Below are positions 1 through 6,343 of a stretch of DNA of 23,431 nt, one piece after another (position 1 is the stretch's first letter; every line of letters begins with the position of its first letter). The notes under the pieces are model-generated. The model saw nothing but the letters and a program-made list of their open reading frames with translations. It was not told the DNA's origin and made no database searches. The translations under genes and the position numbers were made by a program. Source of the DNA: DASUSH01 sp036375215 (GTDB taxonomy: Bacteria; Actinomycetota; Thermoleophilia; Solirubrobacterales; 70-9); NCBI GenBank assembly GCA_036375215.1, contig DASUSH010000068.1, forward strand, positions 1-23,431. Direction: 5' to 3'.

Positions 1-1
1 G

Positions 2-838
2 GTCGCGGTCGAGCTCGCCCAGCGCACCCTCGGCGACCTCGCCAACCGCGAGGTCCTGCTGGTGGGCGCGGGGGAGACCGCCGAGCTCACCGCGCGCGCT
101 CTATCCGACCGCGGCGTCGAGACCGTCTTCATCGCGAACCGCCACCACAACCGCGCGATCGGGCTCGCGCAGCGCTTCGGCGGCCGCGCGGTGCGGTTCG
201 ACGAGCTCCCGGGCCGGATGGAGGAGGCCGACATCGTCGTCTCCTCGACGAACTCGCCGCACCACATCGTCGAGCGCGAGGAGCTCGAGCTGGTGATGGC
301 CGCCCGCGATGGCCGCCCGCTCCTGATGGTGGACCTCGCGGTGCCGCGCGACATCGAGCCCGGCTGCCGTGAGGTCGCCGGCGTCAGCGTCCACGACGTC
401 GACGACGTGCAGGCGATCGCCGAGCGCAACGCCTCCGGCCGCGTCGCCGAGGCGCGCCGCGCCGAGCGCCTCGTCGAGTCCGAGCTGGGCCGGTTCGAGG
501 GCTGGATCGGCTCGCTCGAGGTCGTGCCGACGATCGCGGCGATGCGCCGCCGCGGCGACGAGATCGTGGGCCGCGTCCTCGCCGAGAACGAGCACCGCTG
601 GGAGGCCCTCTCCGAGGCCGACCGCGAGCGCGTCGAGGTGCTCGCGCGGGCGATCGCGAGCCGGATGCTGCACGAGCCGACCTTGCGCCTGAAGCGCGCG
701 TCCGGCGACGAGGACACCTATCTCTACGTCAGCGTGATGCGCGAGCTCTTCGGGCTCGACGTCGGCACCGAGCCGCTCGCGGCCGACGACGCCGAGGTGA
801 CCGAGCTCGACTCGCGGCGCAAGCGCCCCGCACGTTGA
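2..838 (+). CDS. hemA: Glutamyl-tRNA reductase, C-terminal part (5' end outside window)
   Basis: This enzyme reduces glutamyl-tRNA(Glu) to glutamate-1-semialdehyde with NADPH, the first committed step of C5 tetrapyrrole synthesis in the cytoplasm. The frame is open from the window edge; 278 residues are visible, and the N-terminal catalytic domain with its active-site Cys lies upstream. The visible part begins just before the Rossmann nucleotide-binding motif VGAGETAEL and continues through an ANRHHNRA-type strand and a SSTNSPH segment. It ends in the long helical dimerisation domain (about residues 165-260 of the fragment, with RMLHEPT near its end). hemC starts 22 bp downstream, so the two are probably co-transcribed. 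Identity is secure from motifs and context. An internal ATG/GTG could be mistaken for the start, but the reading frame clearly continues upstream. Confidence 0.95.
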   Translation, partial: VAVELAQRTLGDLANREVLLVGAGETAELTARALSDRGVETVFIANRHHNRAIGLAQRFGGRAVRFDELPGRMEEADIVVSSTNSPHHIVEREELELVMAARDGRPLLMVDLAVPRDIEPGCREVAGVSVHDVDDVQAIAERNASGRVAEARRAERLVESELGRFEGWIGSLEVVPTIAAMRRRGDEIVGRVLAENEHRWEALSEADRERVEVLARAIASRMLHEPTLRLKRASGDEDTYLYVSVMRELFGLDVGTEPLAADDAEVTELDSRRKRPAR

Positions 839-860
839 GCGCCGCGGGCGCACCGTCATC

Positions 861-1751
861 GTGAAACCGGCGCTTCGGCTCGGCACGCGCGGCAGCGCGC
901 TCGCGCTCGCCCAGGCCGAGGCGATCTCCGCCGCGCTCGGCGGGCTCGAGATCGTCACGATCGAGACCTCCGGGGACCGCGGCGAGGGCGGCGACAAGGC
1001 GCGCTTCGTGAAGGAGATCGAGGAGGCCCTCCTCGACGAGGAGGTCGACCTCGCGGTCCACTCCGCCAAGGACCTCCCCATCGAGATCCCGGGCGGGCTC
1101 GCGCTCGTCGGCGTCTCCGAGCGCGAGGACCCCGCCGACGCCTACTGCGGCGCCGCCGGCTCGCTCGCGGCGGTCGCCGCGGGGGCCCGGATCGGGACCT
1201 CGAGCCTGCGCCGCACCGCACAGCTCCGCGCGATCCGCGACGACATCGAGATCGTGCCGGTGCGGGGGAACGTCGACACCCGGCTCCGCAAGCTCGAGGG
1301 CCCGGGCCTCGACGGGATCGTGCTCGCTGCCGCCGGGCTGCGTAGGCTCGGCCGCGAGGATGCGATCGCGTTCCGCTTCGGCGAGGAAGAGATGACTCCG
1401 GCGGCCGGCCAGGGAGCGCTGGCGCTCGAGGCGCGGGCGGGCGACAAGCGGGCCGCCGCCGCCGCGGCGACGATCACCGACGAGGCCGCGCTCCTCGAGC
1501 TCACCGCGGAGCGCGCCGCGGTCGGCGCGCTCGGAGCGACGTGCAACACCCCGGTGGGCCTCCGCGCGCACGCGGCCCGCGACCGGATGACCCTGGACGG
1601 CTTCGTCGGCATGCCAGACGGCAGTCGCTGGGTCCGCGACTCGCTGTGGGGCGATCCAGGCCAGCCGGGATCGCTCGGGCTCGAGCTCGCCGAGCAGCTG
1701 CTGAACGCGGGTGCGGCCAACGTGCTGAAGCAGGCCGAGGCAATGGCGTGA
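861..1751 (+). CDS. hemC: Porphobilinogen deaminase (hydroxymethylbilane synthase)
   Basis: This cytoplasmic enzyme joins four porphobilinogen units into hydroxymethylbilane using a covalent dipyrromethane cofactor. The 296-residue product is close to the usual length of about 310. Family hallmarks are the N-terminal RLGTRGSALALAQ, ETSGDRG, the VHSAKDLP block, GTSSLRR and VRGNVDTRL. The cofactor-attachment cysteine is Cys228 in GATCNTPVG, where many proteins have CQVPIG, so the residues after the Cys differ but the Cys is kept. The start is GTG at 861; no good Shine-Dalgarno sequence is visible, which fits translation coupled to hemA. Its TGA stop overlaps the GTG of the next gene (GTGA), a tight operon junction. 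HemC passes its unstable product to HemD, which is encoded by that next gene. Confidence 0.97.
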   Translation: MKPALRLGTRGSALALAQAEAISAALGGLEIVTIETSGDRGEGGDKARFVKEIEEALLDEEVDLAVHSAKDLPIEIPGGLALVGVSEREDPADAYCGAAGSLAAVAAGARIGTSSLRRTAQLRAIRDDIEIVPVRGNVDTRLRKLEGPGLDGIVLAAAGLRRLGREDAIAFRFGEEEMTPAAGQGALALEARAGDKRAAAAAATITDEAALLELTAERAAVGALGATCNTPVGLRAHAARDRMTLDGFVGMPDGSRWVRDSLWGDPGQPGSLGLELAEQLLNAGAANVLKQAEAMA

Positions 1752-3268
1752 GCGGCGCGGGCGCCCGCGCCGGCGTCGTCTATCTCGTCGGCGCCGGGCC
1801 CGGCGACCCGGGCCTCATGACCGCCCGCTCCCTGGAGCTGATCGCGTCCGCCGACGTCGTTCTCCACGACCGCCTGATCCCGGCGGGCGCGCTCGACGGC
1901 GTCCGCGACGACGCGGAGCTGCTCTACGTCGGCAAGGAGCCCGGCGAGGCGGCGGTCGAGCAGGGGGAGATCGAGCACCTGCTGGTCGACCGCGCCCGCG
2001 CCGGCGCCAGCGTCGTCCGGTTGAAGGGCGGCGACCCGTTCGTCTTCGGCCGCGGCGGCGAGGAGGCCGAGGCCCTGGTCGCGGCCGAGGTCCCGTTCGA
2101 GGTCGTTCCCGGCGTCACCGCCGGGATCGCCGCGCCCGCGTACGCCGGGATCCCGGTCACCCACCGCGACGATGCCTCGGCGGTCGCCTTCGTCACCGGG
2201 CACGAGGACCCCGGCAAGGGCGAGTCCGCGATCGACTGGGAGGCGCTCGCCCGCTTTCCGGGCACGCTCGTGATCTACATGGGCGTGAAGCGGCTCGAGG
2301 CGATCGTGGCCGAGCTGATCGATGCGGGACGCGACGGCACCGAGCCCGCGGCGGTGATCGAGCGTGGCACCTCGCCCACCCAGCGCACGGTCGCGGCGCC
2401 GCTCTCGGAGCTGCCCTGGAGCGTCCTCGAGACCGGCATCGGACCGCCCGCGATCGTCGTCGTCGGCCCGGTGGCGGCGCGCCGCGAGGCGATCGCCTGG
2501 CTCGAGCGCCGCCCGCTGTACGGCCGCCGCGTGGTCGTGACCCGCGCCCGCGCCCAGGCCAGCGGGCTCGCGGCGACGCTCGCCGCGCTCGGCGCCGATG
2601 TCGTCGAGCTGCCCGCGATCAGGATCGAGCCGCGCATCGGCTCGGCCGAGGTCGGCGCCGCGATCGAGGCCCTCGGCGAGTACGCGCTCGTCTGCCTGAC
2701 GAGCCCGAACGGGGTCCGCCTGCTGTTCGAGGAGATGGCGCAGCGCGGCCTCGACGCCCGCGCGCTCGCCGGCACGACCGTGGCGGCGATCGGCCCGGGG
2801 ACCGCCGCCGCGCTGCGCGAGCACGGCCTGATCGCCGACGTCGTCCCCGAGCGCTCGATCGCGGAGGCGCTGGTCGAGGCGCTCGCCGGCGTCGAGGTCG
2901 AGGGCCGGCGCGCGCTCGTCGCCCGCGCCGCCGAGGCCCGCGAGCTGCTCCCGGACGCGCTGCGAGAGCGCGGCGCGGAGGTGGACGTCGTCGCCCTGTA
3001 CGAGACCGTCCGCGAGGACCCCGACCCGGCCGCGATCGCTGCCGCCCGCGAGGCCGACTACGTCACCTTCACCTCCTCGTCCACCGTGACCAACCTGCTC
3101 GACGCGATCGGGGATGAGTTCCCGGCCGAGGCGCGCGTCGTCTCGATCGGCCCCGTGACCAGCGAGACCGCCCGCCAGGCCGGCCTCACGGTCCACGCCG
3201 AGGCGACCCGCCACGACCCCGAGGGCCTCGTCGAGGCGCTGCTCGAGGACGCGGCCCGGCCCGCCTGA
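1748..3268 (+). CDS. cobA-hemD: Bifunctional uroporphyrinogen-III C-methyltransferase / uroporphyrinogen-III synthase
   Basis: This 506-residue fusion has two domains. Residues about 10-250 are a SUMT (CobA) methyltransferase that uses SAM to make precorrin-2 from uroporphyrinogen III. It shows the glycine-rich VGAGPGDPGL at 14-23, the LKGGDPFVFGRGGEE block and VTGHED. Residues about 260-500 are uroporphyrinogen-III synthase (HemD), which cyclises hydroxymethylbilane, beginning at GRRVVVTRARAQ and ending with a TFTSSSTV segment. The start is GTG at 1748, overlapping the hemC stop by the GTGA arrangement. An upstream in-frame start inside hemC would add an unrelated basic tail and is rejected. 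The fusion places a branch-point enzyme (siroheme/cobalamin) and the heme-pathway enzyme in one chain. hemB, often next in actinobacteria, is not in the downstream sequence. Confidence 0.96.
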   Translation: MSGAGARAGVVYLVGAGPGDPGLMTARSLELIASADVVLHDRLIPAGALDGVRDDAELLYVGKEPGEAAVEQGEIEHLLVDRARAGASVVRLKGGDPFVFGRGGEEAEALVAAEVPFEVVPGVTAGIAAPAYAGIPVTHRDDASAVAFVTGHEDPGKGESAIDWEALARFPGTLVIYMGVKRLEAIVAELIDAGRDGTEPAAVIERGTSPTQRTVAAPLSELPWSVLETGIGPPAIVVVGPVAARREAIAWLERRPLYGRRVVVTRARAQASGLAATLAALGADVVELPAIRIEPRIGSAEVGAAIEALGEYALVCLTSPNGVRLLFEEMAQRGLDARALAGTTVAAIGPGTAAALREHGLIADVVPERSIAEALVEALAGVEVEGRRALVARAAEARELLPDALRERGAEVDVVALYETVREDPDPAAIAAAREADYVTFTSSSTVTNLLDAIGDEFPAEARVVSIGPVTSETARQAGLTVHAEATRHDPEGLVEALLEDAARPA

Positions 3269-3278
3269 GCCCGGCTGG

Positions 3279-3284
3279 TAGCCT
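3279..3284 (+). promoter_or_regulatory. Putative -10 element TAGCCT
   Basis: The hexamer TAGCCT fits the actinobacterial TAnnnT -10 pattern and lies in the gap after the cobA-hemD stop. Transcription would begin near 3291, giving the downstream RTX gene a leader of about 65 nt. There is no convincing -35 box. It belongs to a group of similar TAGnnT sites in this window. Confidence 0.35.
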
Positions 3285-3344
3285 CGCGCTCGGACGGCCG
3301 GACCATCGCGCGCAAGGAGGGCGCACGATCGAGATCGGGAGCGC

Positions 3345-3350
3345 AGGGAG
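3345..3350 (+). promoter_or_regulatory. Ribosome binding site that decides the RTX gene start
   Basis: AGGGAG sits 7 nt before GTG 3358, supporting that start. A stronger-looking AAGGAGG at 3314-3320 has no ATG, GTG or TTG at a normal distance in frame, so it is probably not used for this gene. Confidence 0.5.
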
Positions 3351-3357
3351 CAGCATC

Positions 3358-4680
3358 GTGCGGCGGGCGATCGGGCTCGCCGGCATCGTCGCGCTGCTCG
3401 CGGGCCTGGCGGCGGCCACCCCGGCGAGCGCCGCGGTCGGCTGCACCTTCTCCGGATCGGCCGGCAGCCCGCCGGGCCTCGTCGTGGTCGCGCTCGACGC
3501 CGCCGGTGACTCGGCGACGCTCGCCGTCCAGGGCGGCGAGATCACCTTGAACGGCGCGCGCTGCGAGTCGCTCGGGCTGCTCGGCGAGCCGGCGACCACG
3601 CGCAACACGGATGAGATCGCGGTCGGCGACTCCTCGGGCGGCGGCACAGAGGTCCGGATCTCCGACCCGGCCGCGTTCGCGCCCGGCCGCGCCGCCGAGG
3701 GCGACGGGTCCGCCGAGATCGAGTTCGACCTCGACCTCGGCGACGGCGACGGCGACGTGCTCCGGATCGAGGCGGCCGGGCCCGACGTCGCCGACCGCTA
3801 CGAGCTCGGCGCCCTTGCCGGGGCCCCGGCGGGCAACCTGAACGCGCGCACAGAGGACCGCGACGCCGAGGACGCCGACATCCGCATCGCCGGCGTCGAG
3901 CGGATCGCCGGCGACGGCCGCGCGCTCGACGACAAGATCGACGGCGACGCCGGAGCTCCGTTCGACGGCCCGATCCCGGTCGCGCTCGAGGCGTTCGGCG
4001 CCGACGGCGAGGACACGCTGCGCGGCGGCAGCGCCGCCGACCTGCTCTACGGCGGCGCCGGCGACGACCTGCTCGAGGGTGGGCTCGGGCGCGACGTCCT
4101 GCTCGGCGAGGGGGAGGAGGACGTCCTCGCGGGCGGCGAGGGGCCGGACCGCCTCGACGGCGGTGACGACGACGACATCGCCGACTACCGCGTGCTCCCG
4201 GACGGCGAGCGGCGCGGCCTCGTCGCCGACCTCGACCGTGCCGCGGTGGGCGGCGCGGGGAAGGGCGACCGCCTCTTCTCGGTCGAGGGCGTGCTCGGCA
4301 CGGGCCTCCCGGACGCGATCACGGGCAACGGCGCGCTCAACTTCATCGAGGGTGGCGCGGGCGCGGACGAGCTCTCCGGGCTCGCGGAGCGCGACGCCCT
4401 GTTCGGCTCGATGGGCGCCGATTCGCTCCTCGGCGGCGGCGCCCGCGACGTCCTCTTCGGCGGGCCCGGCCGCGACCGGATCTCGGGCGAGCTCGGCAAG
4501 GACATCGTCTCCGCCGGCCCCGCCCCCGACCGGATCGAGACCCAGAAGGGCGTCGACGTCGTCGACGTCGCCGGCGGCGGCCGGGACGTCGCCGACTGCG
4601 GGCCCGGCCGCGACGGCTACGACGCCGACCGCCGCGACCGCCTGCGCTCGTGCGAGGTCGAGCTCGACCTCTCCGCCTGA
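3358..4680 (+). CDS. Secreted RTX-type (hemolysin-type) calcium-binding repeat protein
   Basis: The 440-residue product begins with a Sec signal peptide (RR, then a hydrophobic core, likely cleaved after ATPASA near residue 25). Residues about 30-215 form an uncharacterised acidic region. Residues about 218-270 and 323-410 carry glycine/aspartate nonapeptide-like repeats such as GGAGDDLLEGG and LFGGPGRDRISG, the pattern that folds into a Ca2+-binding parallel beta-roll. The C-terminus has a two-cysteine DCGPGRDGYDADRRDRLRSC segment, a common ending in such actinobacterial proteins. RTX proteins of Gram-negative bacteria usually leave by type I secretion without a signal peptide, so the Sec signal points to a different export route here. 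Its specific role is not evident. It sits between the hem operon and the DUF62 gene, with its own promoter-like TAGCCT. Confidence 0.9.
   Translation: MRRAIGLAGIVALLAGLAAATPASAAVGCTFSGSAGSPPGLVVVALDAAGDSATLAVQGGEITLNGARCESLGLLGEPATTRNTDEIAVGDSSGGGTEVRISDPAAFAPGRAAEGDGSAEIEFDLDLGDGDGDVLRIEAAGPDVADRYELGALAGAPAGNLNARTEDRDAEDADIRIAGVERIAGDGRALDDKIDGDAGAPFDGPIPVALEAFGADGEDTLRGGSAADLLYGGAGDDLLEGGLGRDVLLGEGEEDVLAGGEGPDRLDGGDDDDIADYRVLPDGERRGLVADLDRAAVGGAGKGDRLFSVEGVLGTGLPDAITGNGALNFIEGGAGADELSGLAERDALFGSMGADSLLGGGARDVLFGGPGRDRISGELGKDIVSAGPAPDRIETQKGVDVVDVAGGGRDVADCGPGRDGYDADRRDRLRSCEVELDLSA
4009..4560 (+). repeat. RTX-like Gly/Asp nonapeptide repeat region inside the secreted protein gene
   Basis: Tandem degenerate GGxGxDxLx units are encoded in two blocks (about 4009-4170 and 4324-4560), separated by a non-repeat linker. 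Aspartate and glycine spacing follows the calcium-binding beta-roll pattern. At DNA level this gives recurring GGCGGC and GACGAC runs. Confidence 0.75.
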
Positions 4681-4682
4681 CG

Positions 4683-4688
4683 TAGGGT
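4683..4688 (+). promoter_or_regulatory. Putative -10 element TAGGGT for a leaderless transcript
   Basis: TAGGGT (TAnnnT) lies 6 nt upstream of the ATG at 4695, so transcription would begin at or next to that ATG. This is the layout of leaderless actinobacterial mRNAs. No -35 box is obvious. Confidence 0.45.
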
Positions 4689-4694
4689 CACCGC

Positions 4695-4766
4695 ATGCGG
4701 ATCCCGACGGCCGCTGCCGCGCTCTGCGCCCGAGCCCGCGGGTTCCTTCCCCGCGACCTGCGATGA
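4695..4766 (+). CDS. Possible 23-residue leader peptide / upstream ORF of the DUF62 gene
   Basis: A 24-codon ORF (including stop) starts at ATG 4695, six bases after the TAGGGT hexamer, and ends with TGA 4764-4766. The stop overlaps the ATG of the DUF62 gene in an ATGA arrangement. The peptide starts MRIPTAAAALC and is arginine-rich at its end (ARARGFLPRDLR); it matches no family I recognise. The placement suggests that ribosomes starting on a leaderless mRNA translate this ORF and reinitiate on the next gene. It may instead simply be an mRNA leader with a chance ORF. Confidence is low because 72 nt of open frame is common at this GC content. Confidence 0.35.
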   Translation: MRIPTAAAALCARARGFLPRDLR

Positions 4767-5569
4767 AGCCGATCACGCTCCTCACCGACTACGGCTACGA
4801 GGACGAGTTCGCCGGCGCCTGCCGCGCGGTGATCGAGCGGGTCGCGCCCGGGGCCGTCGTGATCGACATCACCCACGGGATCCCGCCGCAGGACGTTCGC
4901 CGCGGGGCGCTCGCGCTCGCGGCCGCGCTGCCGTACGGGCCCGAGGCCGTGCACGTCGCCGTCGTCGACCCGGGCGTCGGGACCAGCCGGCGACCGCTCG
5001 CGGTCGCCGTCGCCGGCTCGGGGCACGTCCTCGTCGGCCCCGACAACGGCCTGCTCTCGCCGGCGCTCGACGCGCTCGGCGGCGCCGGCGAGGCGGTCGA
5101 CCTGACCGATTCCGGCTTCCGCCTCGAGCCCGTCTCGGCGACCTTCCACGGCCGCGACATCTTCGCCCCGGTCGCCGCGCGCCTCGCGCTCGGCGCGAGC
5201 CTCGCCGACGCCGGCGAGCCGATCGACCCGGGCACGCTCGCGCGGCTCGCCGAGCGCCGGGTGGTGGTGGGCGACGACCACGTCGCCGCCCACGTCGCCT
5301 ACTTCGACCACTTCGGCAACGCGCTGCTCGACCTCGCCGCCGGCCAGGTGCCCGACGGCCTCCTGGCCCCGGGGTCGAGCGTCGTCGTCGAGGGCGGCGG
5401 CTCGAGCCACGACGCCCTGGCCGGCCGCACCTTCGCCGATGCCCCCGCGGGCGGCGTCGTCGTCTACGCGAACTCGGTCGGCAGGCTCGCCGTCGCCGTC
5501 AACCGCGGCAGCGCCCGCGAGCGGCTCGGGATCGGGGTCGACGACCAGCTCTTGATCCGCGTGCCGTGA
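4763..5569 (+). CDS. S-adenosyl-L-methionine hydroxide adenosyltransferase (DUF62 / SAM hydrolase family)
   Basis: Members of this family hydrolyse SAM to adenosine and methionine and are relatives of the fluorinase and chlorinase. The 268-residue protein starts at MKPITLLTDYGYEDEF, the typical family N-terminus. It has the VDPGVGTSRR block with Asp69 and Arg76/77 and the FHGRDIFAPVAA block with His129. These match the conserved Asp-Arg-His set known from archaeal and bacterial DUF62 proteins. A C-terminal beta-barrel domain (about 170-268) includes YFDHFGNALLD. The start ATG overlaps the stop of a small upstream ORF, and the TGA stop overlaps the GTG of birA, so translation is probably coupled. 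The extra halide-site loop of true halogenases cannot be judged by eye; plain SAM hydrolase is the likelier activity. Confidence 0.92.
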   Translation: MKPITLLTDYGYEDEFAGACRAVIERVAPGAVVIDITHGIPPQDVRRGALALAAALPYGPEAVHVAVVDPGVGTSRRPLAVAVAGSGHVLVGPDNGLLSPALDALGGAGEAVDLTDSGFRLEPVSATFHGRDIFAPVAARLALGASLADAGEPIDPGTLARLAERRVVVGDDHVAAHVAYFDHFGNALLDLAAGQVPDGLLAPGSSVVVEGGGSSHDALAGRTFADAPAGGVVVYANSVGRLAVAVNRGSARERLGIGVDDQLLIRVP

Positions 5570-6291
5570 GCCCGCCCGCGAACGGTCCGGCGTTCGGCGC
5601 GACCCGCCACCACCATCGCGTCATCGACTCGACCAACGAGCGCGCCCGCGAGCTCGTCGACGAGGGCGCGCCCTCGGGCACCGTGGTCACCGCCGACGAG
5701 CAGAGCGCCGGGCGCGGCCGCCAGGGCCGTACCTGGACCGCGCCCCCCGGCAAGGCACTGCTCTTCTCGGCGATCCTGCGGCCGCTCTCCCACCGGCACC
5801 GGCTGCTGCCGTTGGCCGTGCCGCTCGCCGTCTGCGAAGCGGCCGAGGAGCTCGGCTCCGGCGCGTGCCGGGTGAAGTGGCCGAACGACGTCTGGGTCGC
5901 CGAGCGCAAGCTCGCCGGCGTCCTGATCGAGGCCCGCCCGCCCGACTGGGCGGTGATCGGGGTGGGCCTGAACGTCGCGATCGAACCGGACGAGTTCCCG
6001 GAGGAGCTGCGCGAGACCGCGACCTCGATCGGTGGCGACGCCGAGGTCGAGGAGGCGTTCGAGGCCCTCTGCGACGCGCTGGAACGCTGGGTGGGGGCGG
6101 ATGACGAAGCCGTGCTCGACGAGTTCAGGCGGCGCGACGCGCTCGCGGGCCGCGAGATCCGGTGGACGGGGGCGGGGGCGGGGGCGGGACGGGCGGAGGG
6201 CGTCGACCCGGACGGGAACCTCGTGGTCAGGCTGGCCGACGGCGGCGTCCGCGCGCTCGGCTCAGGCGAGGTCCACCTGAAGCTCGACTAG
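5566..6291 (+). CDS. birA: Biotin--[acetyl-CoA-carboxylase] ligase, monofunctional
   Basis: This enzyme activates biotin with ATP and transfers it to the biotin carrier domain of carboxylases in the cytoplasm. The 241-residue product carries the biotinyl-AMP loop GRGRQGR at residues 49-55, KWPNDVW at 104-110, the RKLAGVLIE strand and IGVGLNV. There is no N-terminal helix-turn-helix domain, so it is the monofunctional type and not a repressor. The GTG start overlaps the upstream TGA (GTGA). A small SH3-like C-terminal domain (about 195-241) is kept and is preceded by a GAGAGAGR linker encoded by a run of G tracts. The stop is followed by a hairpin repeat facing the convergent helicase gene. 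Confidence 0.95.
   Translation: MSPPANGPAFGATRHHHRVIDSTNERARELVDEGAPSGTVVTADEQSAGRGRQGRTWTAPPGKALLFSAILRPLSHRHRLLPLAVPLAVCEAAEELGSGACRVKWPNDVWVAERKLAGVLIEARPPDWAVIGVGLNVAIEPDEFPEELRETATSIGGDAEVEEAFEALCDALERWVGADDEAVLDEFRRRDALAGREIRWTGAGAGAGRAEGVDPDGNLVVRLADGGVRALGSGEVHLKLD
6168..6193 (+). other. G-tract run with G-quadruplex potential inside birA
   Basis: Five consecutive tracts of 3-5 G, separated by single C or AC, lie at 6168-6193 on the coding strand. They encode the GAGAGAG linker between the catalytic and C-terminal domains of the biotin ligase. The pattern satisfies the usual four-tract, short-loop rule for a parallel G-quadruplex. A simple low-complexity linker is the plainer explanation. 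Confidence 0.5.
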
Positions 6292-6297
6292 CGAGCT

Positions 6298-6343
6298 TCA
6301 GCGCAATCCGTGTCCACCCCTCGGACTCCGATTGCACCGATCG
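6298..6343. terminator. Degenerate long hairpin at a convergent gene junction (repeat copy 1)
   Basis: The left arm GCGCAATCCGTGTCC (6301-6315) can pair with GGACTCCGATTGCAC (6323-6337), with 12 of 15 positions complementary and a 7-nt loop. It lies exactly between the birA stop and the helicase stop. The 18 bases TCAGCGCAATCCGTGTCC are identical at 13339-13356. There is no T tract on either side, so a classical intrinsic terminator is not certain; a bidirectional terminator or dispersed palindromic repeat fits. Confidence 0.6.

Noticed and set aside
1142..3214. A 690-codon open frame on the - strand over hemC and cobA-hemD
   Set aside because: Shadow frame of low-complexity Arg/Gly/Asp composition; the + strand carries intact HemC and CobA-HemD motifs.
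3314..3320. Strong AAGGAGG as the ribosome binding site of the RTX gene
   Set aside because: No start codon in frame at 5-10 nt; AGGGAG at 3345-3350 is correctly placed for GTG 3358.
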